Part shown: piece after piece, positions 17,128-25,187 of the stretch
How positions within the stretch are numbered: position 1 is the stretch's first letter
Layout of the letters: every line of letters begins with the position of its first letter
Program-made: the position numbers and the translations under genes
The notes under the pieces: generated by a model
Seen by the model: only the letters and a program-made list of their open reading frames with translations
Database searches by the model: none
Told to the model about the DNA's origin: nothing
From: Vulcanimicrobiota bacterium
GTDB taxonomy: Bacteria; Vulcanimicrobiota; Xenobia; Xenobiales; JADMJV01
DNA length: 64,000 nucleotides
Assembly: GCA_017307785.1 (NCBI GenBank)
Contig: JAFKGI010000022.1
Coordinates: 56,526-120,525 of the forward strand
Reading direction: 5' to 3'

Positions 17128-17919
17128 GCTGCGCATGCTTTCGAGGTAAGGCGCGGCTACCCGGATCATATCCTTTTGGATGGCCGGATTGCAGCAGAGT
17201 ACTTCGGCTACCCGAATGTCATAAGGTGAGCCGGCCAGATTGGTGACCAGAGCACCGGCTTCCGCGGCGATGAGAGCTCCGGCGGCCGCGTCCCAGGCAT
17301 TCAGGAAGAACTCCCAGTAGCCGTCCAGTCGCCCGCAGGCGATGTAGCAAAAGTCGATGGCCGCGGAGCCGTCTCGACGGATGCCTCCGGAGCCGACCAC
17401 GTAGTCGCGGAACATGGCAAACAGGGCGTTACTATCGAATTCTGCCAGATGATAAGGAAAGCCGGTGGCCAGCAGAGCTTGCTCCATGGACTCGCATCCG
17501 CTGACTTGAATCGACCTTTCATTCAGGAACGCGCCGCCGCCCCGCACCGCGTGGAAGAGTTCGTCGCGCAGGGGGTCATAGACAACGCCGACCTCAACCA
17601 CCCCTTCGATTTCGAGAGCGACCGACACACAGACGAACGGATAGCCGTGGGCAAAGCTGCGAGTTCCGTCCAAGGGGTCGATGATCCAGAGGGCCTGGCC
17701 CTCGCCGGTGCGGCCTTCTTCTTCGCCCAGAATGGCGTGGTCGGGCCAGTCGCCCAGAATGACCCGGCGCAATTCTTTTTCGCAAGCCACGTCGACCTCG
17801 GTCACCAGATCGATACGCCCCTTGTGGCGAATGCTCAGTTGGGTGTCGCCAAATCGCTGGCGGATGATCTGGCCGGCCTTGCGGGCGGCTTGTTTCGCGG
17901 TGTCTAGATATTGCTGCAT
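17116..17919 (-). CDS. Inositol monophosphatase family protein
   Basis: 267 residues. A Mg-dependent sugar/inositol phosphate phosphatase: motif LGEEEG, motif WIIDPLDGTRSFAHGYP and motif NAWDAAAGALIAAEAG are all intact and supply the metal ligands Glu, Asp, Asp and Asp. Length is standard for SuhB/IMPase-type enzymes. The start is the ATG at 17919, preceded by GAAGGG; the frame upstream is open but has no family similarity. It could act on inositol phosphate, NADP or PAP. The upstream gene is divergent. Confidence 0.92.
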   Translation of the reverse strand: MQQYLDTAKQAARKAGQIIRQRFGDTQLSIRHKGRIDLVTEVDVACEKELRRVILGDWPDHAILGEEEGRTGEGQALWIIDPLDGTRSFAHGYPFVCVSVALEIEGVVEVGVVYDPLRDELFHAVRGGGAFLNERSIQVSGCESMEQALLATGFPYHLAEFDSNALFAMFRDYVVGSGGIRRDGSAAIDFCYIACGRLDGYWEFFLNAWDAAAGALIAAEAGALVTNLAGSPYDIRVAEVLCCNPAIQKDMIRVAAPYLESMRSLLR

Positions 17920-18004
17920 CAGGTCGGCGCCCTTCGTAGCGCAGGAAAAGGCCCCCTTTCTTGGGTATATTTCGTGGATGCAAATTCGGCCGATAGACTG
18001 ATTC

Positions 18005-18712
18005 GTGCTCATACCCGTTGACGATGATACCGCCAGTGAGGGCGTTCCCTGGGTCACCTATCTGCTGATTGCGTTGAACGTAGCCATCTACTTCGGCGGG
18101 CTTTGGAAGGGCCAGAGCGATCCGTGGATTCTGCATTACGGCCACCGCGCGATCCAGGGCATTTCCCTGACCATGCTCACTTCGCTTTTTCTGCACGCCA
18201 GCGTGCCGCATTTGTTGGGCAACATGTGGTTTCTCTGGATCACCGGGGACAATGTGGAGGGCCGACTGGGGTCCTGGCGCTATCTAGTTTTTTATCTCTG
18301 CGCGGGCTTTGTTTCCAGTCTTCTTTCGGATCATTTCTTGAGCGGTGCGGCCGCCAAGATTCCCAGTGTGGGAGCATCGGGAGCCATCGCCGCGGTGATG
18401 GGGGCTTATCTTTACCTTTTCCCGGAGAGCCGTATTCGCATCGGCTGCTTCATCTGGCTGCTCCCGCCCATCATGCTTTTCTCCTTCAAGCTGCCGGCGC
18501 TGGTCGCCATCGGTTTCTGGTTTTTTGAGCAAAGCCAGAGCCACTTGTTTCAAGTGGTGCACGGAGTGACCAGCCCGATTGGCTACGCAGCCCACGTGGC
18601 CGGATTCTTGTTCGGGGCGCTGGCTATGGGTCTACTGCATCTGGCGGGTTGGGTGCGCAGCGACTGGGCTCACCAGGGGGCGCCGGTGGAAGAGTGGAGG
18701 GGTCCGGTATGA
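18005..18712 (+). CDS. Rhomboid family intramembrane serine protease
   Basis: 235 residues and about six transmembrane helices. HLLGNMWFLW marks helix 2, GASGAIAAVMGAYL contains the catalytic Ser, and GYAAHVAGFLFG contains the catalytic His. The loop EGRLGSWRYL matches the rhomboid L1-TM3 region. The family cleaves transmembrane substrates in the plane of the membrane. The start is GTG at 18005, with TAGACT 5 nt upstream as a possible -10 and no Shine-Dalgarno sequence. It overlaps the sirtuin-like gene by 4 nt, so the two are coupled. Confidence 0.92.
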   Translation: MLIPVDDDTASEGVPWVTYLLIALNVAIYFGGLWKGQSDPWILHYGHRAIQGISLTMLTSLFLHASVPHLLGNMWFLWITGDNVEGRLGSWRYLVFYLCAGFVSSLLSDHFLSGAAAKIPSVGASGAIAAVMGAYLYLFPESRIRIGCFIWLLPPIMLFSFKLPALVAIGFWFFEQSQSHLFQVVHGVTSPIGYAAHVAGFLFGALAMGLLHLAGWVRSDWAHQGAPVEEWRGPV

Positions 18713-19263
18713 AGCTGCTTTTTTGGGTGGGAGCCGGACTCAGTCAGGCCAGTGGCGTGCCGGCTCCGCCCGCCTACGATCGGGGACGCTTCCTTCTCAA
18801 TCAAGAGCAGTGCCTGCGCGAGTTCTCGGACTGGCGACAACAGGTTCTGGCCTGTCGACCCAATCGCGGTCACGAGGTGCTGCGAGAGTTGCAGCTTCGC
18901 CATCCGGAGACCAGGATCGTCACCACCAATCAGGATCAACTTTTGCAGCGTGCTGGTTGCGAGGTGATCGAACTCCACGGGCACGGCATGGCAGAGGGCG
19001 GCCGTCCCGGAGTCGTGTGGGTGGGGGAGGATCTGGACGCGGAGTTGCTGGAGCAAGTCTTCTCCTGGGTCGAGAGTTGTGACACTCTGGTTTTGCTGGG
19101 CACTTCTTCCACCGTTCAGCCTGCCTGCGAAATCCCGCTGCGGGCCCGGGGGCGGGCCCGGCTTATCGAGATCAATCTGAGGGAAACGCCCCTTTCAGCT
19201 CAGTGCGATGAATGCTTGAGGGGACCCGCCGAAGAGCTATTGGAGCGATTCCTCAGCCCATAA
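18709..19263 (+). CDS. Compact Sir2-like protein lacking the zinc-binding module
   Basis: 184 residues against roughly 230-250 for bacterial sirtuins. Retained are the NAD motif GAGLSQASGVP at 8-18, TTNQDQLLQRAG from 72 (in place of TQNIDxLHxxAG), the catalytic-type His90 in ELHG, VVWVGEDL, GTSSTVQPA from 131 and IEINLRETPLS. The four-Cys zinc ribbon normally found between the HG motif and VVWFGE is missing: only about ten residues separate them. It may be an NAD-dependent deacylase, an ADP-ribosyl or NADase-like enzyme, or an inactive NAD sensor. The start is the ATG at 18709 with GGAGGGG before it. Coupled to the rhomboid gene. Confidence 0.78.
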   Translation: MKLLFWVGAGLSQASGVPAPPAYDRGRFLLNQEQCLREFSDWRQQVLACRPNRGHEVLRELQLRHPETRIVTTNQDQLLQRAGCEVIELHGHGMAEGGRPGVVWVGEDLDAELLEQVFSWVESCDTLVLLGTSSTVQPACEIPLRARGRARLIEINLRETPLSAQCDECLRGPAEELLERFLSP

Positions 19264-19582
19264 TCTCCCAGCGATAACCGAACGGATCGAGTAGGTGTCC
19301 GACCCGGGCTCCCCACTCGGTAGGCCCCATCGGTCGTAGCCATTCTCCCTCGAGTTGCTCGAGGGGGCCTCGATAGTTCAAGCACAGACCGCAGCCCCCC
19401 GGAGTTCCGGGACCCAACTGGAATTCCCGAGATTGCTCAGGGGTCAGTTGATAGAAGTCCAGTTTGAAGCCCTCCACGACATAAGCCAGTCGGCCCGGGC
19501 TGAGGATTCCGGACTGTCCCAAGAGGACGTCGTAGAAAGCCCGGGCCTGCTCCAGGTTGGCCACAGCAAAGAAGGCGCGCAA
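19253..19582 (-). CDS. Glyoxalase/VOC superfamily protein
   Basis: 109 residues forming one VOC module: FFAVANLEQARAFYDVLLG at the N terminus and LLDPFGYRWEIMG at the C terminus are diagnostic. VOC proteins may be isomerases, dioxygenases or resistance proteins; one module must dimerise to form a site. The start appears to be TTG at 19582, 3 nt after the stop of the M23 gene, without a Shine-Dalgarno sequence, so coupled translation is likely. The 3' end overlaps the convergent sirtuin-like gene by 11 nt. Confidence 0.8.
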   Translation of the reverse strand: MRAFFAVANLEQARAFYDVLLGQSGILSPGRLAYVVEGFKLDFYQLTPEQSREFQLGPGTPGGCGLCLNYRGPLEQLEGEWLRPMGPTEWGARVGHLLDPFGYRWEIMG

Positions 19583-19585
19583 GTC

Positions 19586-20407
19586 TCAGCGCCAATCGGC
19601 GGGGAGTTGTAGAAAAGCCTTGGGGAAGACGGGGGCGCCGTAGCAACGCGTTTCCCAGTGGAGGTGAGGAGCAAAGCCACCGGTTCCTCCCACCGAGCCA
19701 ATTTGTTGGCCTGCCTCGACGGTTTCATTCGCGCCGACCGCAAAATCGTTCATGTGGAAGTAGCTGGAGAAGACACCCAGACCGTGGCTGATCACCAGCG
19801 TGTTGCCGTTGACGATGCCCCGGGCCCGGTGGATGACGCGACCGGCCGCCGGAGCGGTGATGGCCTGTCCCTCCCAGCCGGCCAGATCGAGACCCTTGTG
19901 CCAGCCCTTTTTCCAGCCGTTGTAGAGCCGCTTCTGGCCGAAGCCGGTCGATTCGGGAGCCTGGCAGGGCAGCACCCAGTTACCCTTCCACAGCTGCGGG
20001 TCTTCCGTGCGCTTGATCACATTCAGGATGGCCACGTCGTCAGCCTTATTCTGGGGATCGTCATAGCTGGCCAGGGTGCTGGGGCTGATGCTCAGATACT
20101 GCATCCCGTAATTGCGGTGTTTGACCGAAAGACTGCGCTCCAGCCCGGCCACCTTTAGGGTGGCCTGGGCCGGACAGTCGATATCGATGGGAACGACCGC
20201 TCGCCAGCGCTCCCCACTCGAGACCATCTTATATTGCTTCCCCTGCCAGTCGATCTCGGGGGCCTCCGTTGGTCCGGTCAAGGAGACAAAGAGCGGAAAC
20301 CCCTGCACGGCTGAGCCCTGCAGGGAAAGGCGTAGACCTTCCTGCGCCCCAACCGCCGAGACCAGGGCCGTGGCCGCCAATCCCCCCAGGAACTGGCGTC
20401 GCCGCAT
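19586..20407 (-). CDS. Secreted M23 peptidase (LytM-type endopeptidase)
   Basis: 273 residues. The start MRRRQFLGGLAATALVSAVGA is a twin-arginine-like signal. The C-terminal M23 domain has HKGLDLAG, the YFHMND segment and APHLHWET, supplying the zinc ligands and catalytic His. The N-terminal part resembles the beta-rich domain that precedes M23 in periplasmic LytM proteins. It should cut peptidoglycan cross-bridges or activate amidases. The ATG overlaps the stop of the zinc-ribbon gene (TAATG), so it is cotranslated with a protein of unknown role. Confidence 0.92.
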   Translation of the reverse strand: MRRRQFLGGLAATALVSAVGAQEGLRLSLQGSAVQGFPLFVSLTGPTEAPEIDWQGKQYKMVSSGERWRAVVPIDIDCPAQATLKVAGLERSLSVKHRNYGMQYLSISPSTLASYDDPQNKADDVAILNVIKRTEDPQLWKGNWVLPCQAPESTGFGQKRLYNGWKKGWHKGLDLAGWEGQAITAPAAGRVIHRARGIVNGNTLVISHGLGVFSSYFHMNDFAVGANETVEAGQQIGSVGGTGGFAPHLHWETRCYGAPVFPKAFLQLPADWR

Positions 20408-22026
20408 TACTTGCGCTTCTGCTTGGCGGCGTTGCCGACGGCTGCGACCTTACGGGCGCCGGCATCCATCATGCGCAGGGCTTCTTCGAGATCTTCGCGA
20501 GCTTCCGACTCCAGGTAGCCGCGCATACGCTCGAGAGCTTCGTTCATTTCGGTCACGCCGGTGCCGAAGAGCTCCTGGGCTTCTTCCATGGCTTTGAAGC
20601 CCACTTCTTCTTGGGCGCGCTCTTCCTCGGAAAGAGCTTCCCAATTGGGCTCCTCGATTTCATACTCGGAGTTTTTGTCGATGACGCCTTGGAACCATTC
20701 CACCTCGGAAAGGAACTTGTCTCCGTCGATGCTGCCGTCGAAAATCTGATTGACGGCCGTGTAGAGACGGACCAGATTGCCGGTCAGAACCGGCTGTTCC
20801 GGGTCGATGGCCGGAGTTCCGACGTTTTCCTCCGAGTGGTCGAAGGTGGAACCAGCGGACTGACCCAGGTTGGGCAGGGGCATGTTGCACTTTTCGCAGT
20901 TGTTGCGACCGCCGGGATTGAAATGGCCGCAGCGCATACAGGCCACCTTGCCTTCGCGCTCAGACAGTTCACTGAGGTTGTCCAGAGCGGCCGAAAGCTG
21001 GATGGTGGATTCCTCCAGCTTGCGGCGGGCCGAACGCAACGTCACGTCCAGACGAGTGGTGAAGAACTCGGCGAAATCGGCCAGGGCTTCCTGTTGATAG
21101 TCACAGGCCTGCAGCGCGCGGTCCATCGCTTCGCGCAGCATGACGGACTCGACCCCGGCTTCCAGCATCTGATCGAGCCCGGCCGAGAGTTCTTCCGAAG
21201 AGGTGTGGATGCCGGCCAGCACTTCCACCAGCGGCCCGTCGCCCAACGACTGGGCTCCCACATCCTTGGAGAAGCTGAGGGCCAGGTTGACTTGTTCCGA
21301 GGGGGTCGGGCCGTCGATTCGCTGTGAGAGGACCGCGCCCGGAATGCGCTCATTGAGACGAGCAAAGCTGATTTTAGCGTTCTCCATCTCCTTATTGACA
21401 CTGGCTTTGTCGCCCTTTTCGATAGCGGCGAACATACGATTCATACAGCGCAGATGGCTGTCCCAGACGTCTTTGAGCGCGGCCAGTTCGGGGGTCTGCT
21501 CCGAGGAACCCAGGCTGTCGAGCGACTGCAGCGCCATAATCCGCTCCGCGTGACAGAACTCTTTCAGGCGCTCCCCGTTGGCGTCTTTCTCCGGAACGAA
21601 AACTTCGTGGGCGCGGATCATGAGGTTCAAGTTGGGGATCGAGGTGGGTCCACTGACCGCCAGTACGAAATTGCGAAGCTCGTCGAAGATGAAGTTGAGC
21701 TGCTCGGTGCCACGGCGGACGACGGAGCCGGCGCTGTAAAGAAGATTCTCGTCGTTGTTCTCGAGATAGCTGGCGATATCGCCCAGTGCGGCTTCCAGGA
21801 ATCCGAAGACTTCCTCCGCTCCCTGGACCAGCGTCGCAACTTTCTCCCGCATCTCGGGAGCCATCTCCTGGATGGTGCCCTGGAAGTCGTTCACCTGTTC
21901 GTCAAGGCCCTTGCGGCTCGACTCCAGGACCTGCGCTAATTGCTCCTTGGAAGCGCGCTTTTCCAGCACCGCCTTAATGGTGAATACCAGCAGATGTCCG
22001 GTTTCGGTTTGGGTTTCGGTCGCCAT
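20407..22026 (-). CDS. Large helical protein with zinc ribbon, paralogue of the 15.9-kb gene
   Basis: 539 residues, acidic, mostly helical with coiled-coil character. The zinc ribbon CMRCGHFNPGGRNNCEKC (CxxC-x11-CxxC) lies about two thirds along, followed by MPLPNL; the paralogue has the similar AALPRL after its ribbon. A module near residues 9-45 (LLVFTIKAVLEKRASKEQLA) recurs after the ribbon (LVRLYTAVNQIFDGSIDGDKF), matching the modules of the 15.9-kb protein. A good site, GGAGGG, lies 6 nt before the ATG. It is divergent from the GRFTID gene at 22143. No enzymatic motif; a scaffold role is inferred. Confidence 0.75.
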   Translation of the reverse strand: MATETQTETGHLLVFTIKAVLEKRASKEQLAQVLESSRKGLDEQVNDFQGTIQEMAPEMREKVATLVQGAEEVFGFLEAALGDIASYLENNDENLLYSAGSVVRRGTEQLNFIFDELRNFVLAVSGPTSIPNLNLMIRAHEVFVPEKDANGERLKEFCHAERIMALQSLDSLGSSEQTPELAALKDVWDSHLRCMNRMFAAIEKGDKASVNKEMENAKISFARLNERIPGAVLSQRIDGPTPSEQVNLALSFSKDVGAQSLGDGPLVEVLAGIHTSSEELSAGLDQMLEAGVESVMLREAMDRALQACDYQQEALADFAEFFTTRLDVTLRSARRKLEESTIQLSAALDNLSELSEREGKVACMRCGHFNPGGRNNCEKCNMPLPNLGQSAGSTFDHSEENVGTPAIDPEQPVLTGNLVRLYTAVNQIFDGSIDGDKFLSEVEWFQGVIDKNSEYEIEEPNWEALSEEERAQEEVGFKAMEEAQELFGTGVTEMNEALERMRGYLESEAREDLEEALRMMDAGARKVAAVGNAAKQKRK

Positions 22027-22142
22027 CTTGGCCCTCCAGCAACAGTTTCTCGGGTTCGGGCCGCCCTTCGCTCACTGGTTAAGCTGGCCCTTTTCGCCGG
22101 GCCGCCTTGCCCCAATCGTAGCCATTCCTCTACAGTAGGACG

Positions 22143-23189
22143 GTGGATATCGACCGTTACGTTCAGAATCTGAGCGAAGAAGGCCACGGTACGGCGGGGC
22201 GCTTTACCATCGACCTGGAGCGGGCCCTGGCCATGACGGCCCATATTCAGTTGCCGGATCCGGACTTCTGGGTGCTCAAGTTCGTGCAGGCCGCGGTGGC
22301 CGCCGGAGCCCGCGATATCAAACTGCGTTTTGAGGAAGACCAGTGGCTGCTGCGTCACGATGGTTCGAACGTAGGCCGACTCAGTCTGCTGGATGGGCTG
22401 GGCAAAGAGGGGCCCAAGAAACAGATGGCCCTCTGCCTGCGGGGAGTCTGGCGGGACCCGGCCGAGCAGGTCACGCTGATGACTCACTACAATGGTCTGA
22501 CTCGCTCCCTTGCCTGGCCTGGCGATTGTGTCTGGCAAGAATTGCCGGAATGTCCTTGGGGAGATCAGCAGGGAACGCTGCTCGTCTGCCGCTGGAAAGG
22601 GGTGGAGGAACTGACTCCCCGGCGTATTGCACGCTTTCGTAACGCGTTTCGACTGGCGCCGGCACGTGTCTGGCTGGATCGAGAATGTGTCCACGACCCT
22701 CGGGAAGGAGATCGGCGCGTTCCGGGTTGGGTCTGGTTGGCGCCCTCTTTGAGCCCGCGAACCCTGGCCATCCTGCCGGCCAGTTCCCGCCTGCTGGTCG
22801 GCAAGGCCCAGGACCCCTGCGACTGGAGCGCTGGGGGCGGGGAACAAGACCAGCTCGACTGGTGCGAACTGCACGAGGAGACGCGGTGCTTGCCTTGCTG
22901 GGGGATGCTGACCCTGACTCCGGAGGTCTCCCGTCACCAACTCCGCCTGCTACACTTCGGAGTCGAAATTCAGATGCTTTCCCAGAGCGTTCCCGCCGCC
23001 GCCAGCGGTTTCCAATCGATCTTGTCTACCTCTGGACTGCAGCTGGATGCGGGCGGATGTTGCGTGGTGCAAGATACTGCCTGGCAAAATCGCTGCCGCC
23101 AGTTGGAGCTGGCGTACCAAGAACTGTACAAGTTTTTCGCCAGCACTGCTCCTCACCTGAATATCGCCCGGCTTTTCAAGGGTTACTAG
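22143..23189 (+). CDS. GRFTID/HDG-module protein, possible divergent GHKL-like fold
   Basis: 348 residues. Not recognised as a named family. The N-terminal 90 residues contain GRFTIDLERAL, then a long helix with FVQAAVAAGARDIKLRF and WLLRHDG, a layout that recalls the N-terminal part of GHKL ATPases (helix with the N box, strand, DG). The Asn/Glu of the N box is not clear, so ATP binding is doubtful. The next gene has the same module. The start is GTG at 22143 with TACAGT exactly 6 nt before it, suggesting a leaderless mRNA. Several cysteines lie in the C-terminal half (WCELHEETRCLPCW). Confidence 0.65.
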   Translation: MDIDRYVQNLSEEGHGTAGRFTIDLERALAMTAHIQLPDPDFWVLKFVQAAVAAGARDIKLRFEEDQWLLRHDGSNVGRLSLLDGLGKEGPKKQMALCLRGVWRDPAEQVTLMTHYNGLTRSLAWPGDCVWQELPECPWGDQQGTLLVCRWKGVEELTPRRIARFRNAFRLAPARVWLDRECVHDPREGDRRVPGWVWLAPSLSPRTLAILPASSRLLVGKAQDPCDWSAGGGEQDQLDWCELHEETRCLPCWGMLTLTPEVSRHQLRLLHFGVEIQMLSQSVPAAASGFQSILSTSGLQLDAGGCCVVQDTAWQNRCRQLELAYQELYKFFASTAPHLNIARLFKGY

Positions 23190-23213
23190 TCGGGTCCGCA
23201 GAACGGTGCGGCC

Positions 23214-25133
23214 GTGAGTCAGCTCCTGCAGGAATTGCTGGATGATTACGCAGCCGATGGGGAGTGGCACTCGACCGGTCGCTTTACCATTGACGACGCC
23301 CGCGCCCGCGATGTGCTGGTTCGTTTCCAAAGTAACAATCCCGGCCTGTTCCTTTTGCATTGGGTGCGCTTCGCCAACCTGTGCGGTGCCAAAGCGACTC
23401 GTGTGACCTGGCAGGACAGCCAGCTGACGCTGAGCCATGACGGAGAGTGGCCTACTTTCTCCAGTTGGAGCACCCTCTGGGGTGGCGAACATCCTCGCGA
23501 GCGGGCCCTGGCCTATTGTTTGTGGAACGCAATGCGCGTCAACTTCGACGAAGCCCGGCTCTACTCTCCCGAAGATTGTCTGGTGCTGGACGCGGCCTTG
23601 GAAGCACGAATGGAGCCGCAACCAGGGGAGTTCCGCCTGGTCCTGTGCAAGCCCAAGAAGAACACGGTCTGGGAAGAGTATCGGGCCATGCTGACGGAGC
23701 GCTGCGCCTACAGTCCGGCAGTGGTGACCTTCCTGGACCGTGAGTTGGAAACGGCGGCCGGTGTGGCTTCGTCTTTCCATAGCATCTTCCGAGGCTGCGA
23801 ACTGACCCGCGAGCCTCGCTGGCCCAAACCGGTGGGGGCGGGCGAGACCCTGCCCCAGGTCGTGCGCTCCCCTTATATCGCCTCGGTCTTTATCGGCATG
23901 CGCGATGAGCGGCAGGGACTTTTCGTGGTGCTCGACGGAGTCTGTTATCCGACCAGCGCTCCTAAGGGTTTACCGCGCCTCTATATCGTGCTGTCGGCCA
24001 ATGACCTGGTTCTCGACCTCTCGGGAGAGCGTCTGGTGCACACCAAAACCTTCGCCAGTCTGCGCGAATGGTTAGAGCGGGACCTGGACAGCTTCTTTCG
24101 CTTGATGATCCGCGATCTGGACAATGCGCCGGCTGGCCTGGTGCCTTACCTGGAGGCTTTCATCAGCGTGCGCCTGCGCGCCAAAGACTTTACCGGTGCC
24201 TACCAAATTTGCCGTTGGGTCTTGCGCAAGATCGGCGCGGGATCGGCCATCTTGTTGGAGGATTGGCAGAAAGACCGCTTTCTCAACGATTGGCAGCGTG
24301 CGGCTTTCCTCTACCGCTTTGCGCTGATCAGCTTGCTGATGAAAGATGCCAGCGGCGGCCGCCACCTCGGGGAACAGGCCGAGAAAGTCTGGCAGGATGC
24401 CGACCTGAACGAGCCACGCTGGTTGCCCAAAGCGGATCCCCCCGAGGGTCACCTGAGCCGTGCGGAAAAGCTGAACCTGAGTCGCCTGGCGGTGGAAGAG
24501 CAAACCTTGGAAGACGGCACCGACCGTGTTCGTAAGATGCTAGAAGAGCAGGCGGAGCAGTTCCGCGAGCAAGATCGCTGGAGCCTGGTTCTCTACTGTC
24601 ATCGCTGGCTGCTGGAGCTGGATCAGAGCACTCTGAGCCGGGGCGGCGAACCCAAGGCCGGGCGCCGCGGCATGGCGATTCGTCGCGCTCTGGTCGGCAT
24701 TGCCACCATCCGGCATTTGCGTCAGAAAGCCACCCCTCTCAATCAGGATTGGTATGAAGCGCAGGTTTATCTGAACCAGGCGTTGACCGGTTGGCGCGGC
24801 CAACTCGACCGACAGGTGGCCATACCAGAAGAAGACCGCGGCACGCTGCTGGAAATTCTCGATGCTTTAATTCACATTCATCTGGCTCTTGGTCAGAATG
24901 AAGGTGCTCGCCGCCTGATGGAAGTGTGGCTGGAGGAGCAGTGTGAAGCTCCCGGCCTTTACCTGGATCAAGCCCTGGAGCATCTGCAGAAGCTCAAGAA
25001 GATGTTAGGGCCGGGCGACAAGGCTCTGCAAACCCAACTGGATCTGCGTCTCAACAAAGTGAAGCAGGCCTTGAAAGAGTCCCGGCCCAGCACGCTCGAC
25101 CTGTTCGCTCGCTTTTTCCGGCGCGGCCGCTAA
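23214..25133 (+). CDS. GRFTID/HDG-module protein with long C-terminal helical (TPR-like) region
   Basis: 639 residues. The N terminus repeats the module of the preceding protein (STGRFTIDDARAR, LHWVRFANLCGAK, LTLSHDG). Residues from about 310 onward are helical pairs with TPR-like spacing (YQICRWVLRKIG, ALISLLMKDASGG, ILDALIHIHLALGQNEGARR), suitable for protein binding. Function unknown. GTG start at 23214, 24 nt after the upstream gene, without an obvious Shine-Dalgarno sequence. It ends just before a strong hairpin terminator, so it closes a two-gene unit. Duplication and divergence of the first gene is the likely origin. Confidence 0.68.
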   Translation: MSQLLQELLDDYAADGEWHSTGRFTIDDARARDVLVRFQSNNPGLFLLHWVRFANLCGAKATRVTWQDSQLTLSHDGEWPTFSSWSTLWGGEHPRERALAYCLWNAMRVNFDEARLYSPEDCLVLDAALEARMEPQPGEFRLVLCKPKKNTVWEEYRAMLTERCAYSPAVVTFLDRELETAAGVASSFHSIFRGCELTREPRWPKPVGAGETLPQVVRSPYIASVFIGMRDERQGLFVVLDGVCYPTSAPKGLPRLYIVLSANDLVLDLSGERLVHTKTFASLREWLERDLDSFFRLMIRDLDNAPAGLVPYLEAFISVRLRAKDFTGAYQICRWVLRKIGAGSAILLEDWQKDRFLNDWQRAAFLYRFALISLLMKDASGGRHLGEQAEKVWQDADLNEPRWLPKADPPEGHLSRAEKLNLSRLAVEEQTLEDGTDRVRKMLEEQAEQFREQDRWSLVLYCHRWLLELDQSTLSRGGEPKAGRRGMAIRRALVGIATIRHLRQKATPLNQDWYEAQVYLNQALTGWRGQLDRQVAIPEEDRGTLLEILDALIHIHLALGQNEGARRLMEVWLEEQCEAPGLYLDQALEHLQKLKKMLGPGDKALQTQLDLRLNKVKQALKESRPSTLDLFARFFRRGR

Positions 25134-25148
25134 TTTAGCCTTGTAAAC

Positions 25149-25180
25149 AAAAAAAGCCCGACGCAAGTCGGGCTTTTTTT
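25149..25180. terminator. Bidirectional Rho-independent terminator
   Basis: AGCCCGAC and GTCGGGCT pair around a GCAA tetraloop, flanked by an A run on the left and a T run on the right. It therefore works for the plus-strand gene ending at 25133 and the minus-strand gene ending at 25188. Confidence 0.93.
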
Positions 25181-25187
25181 GCTTGGT

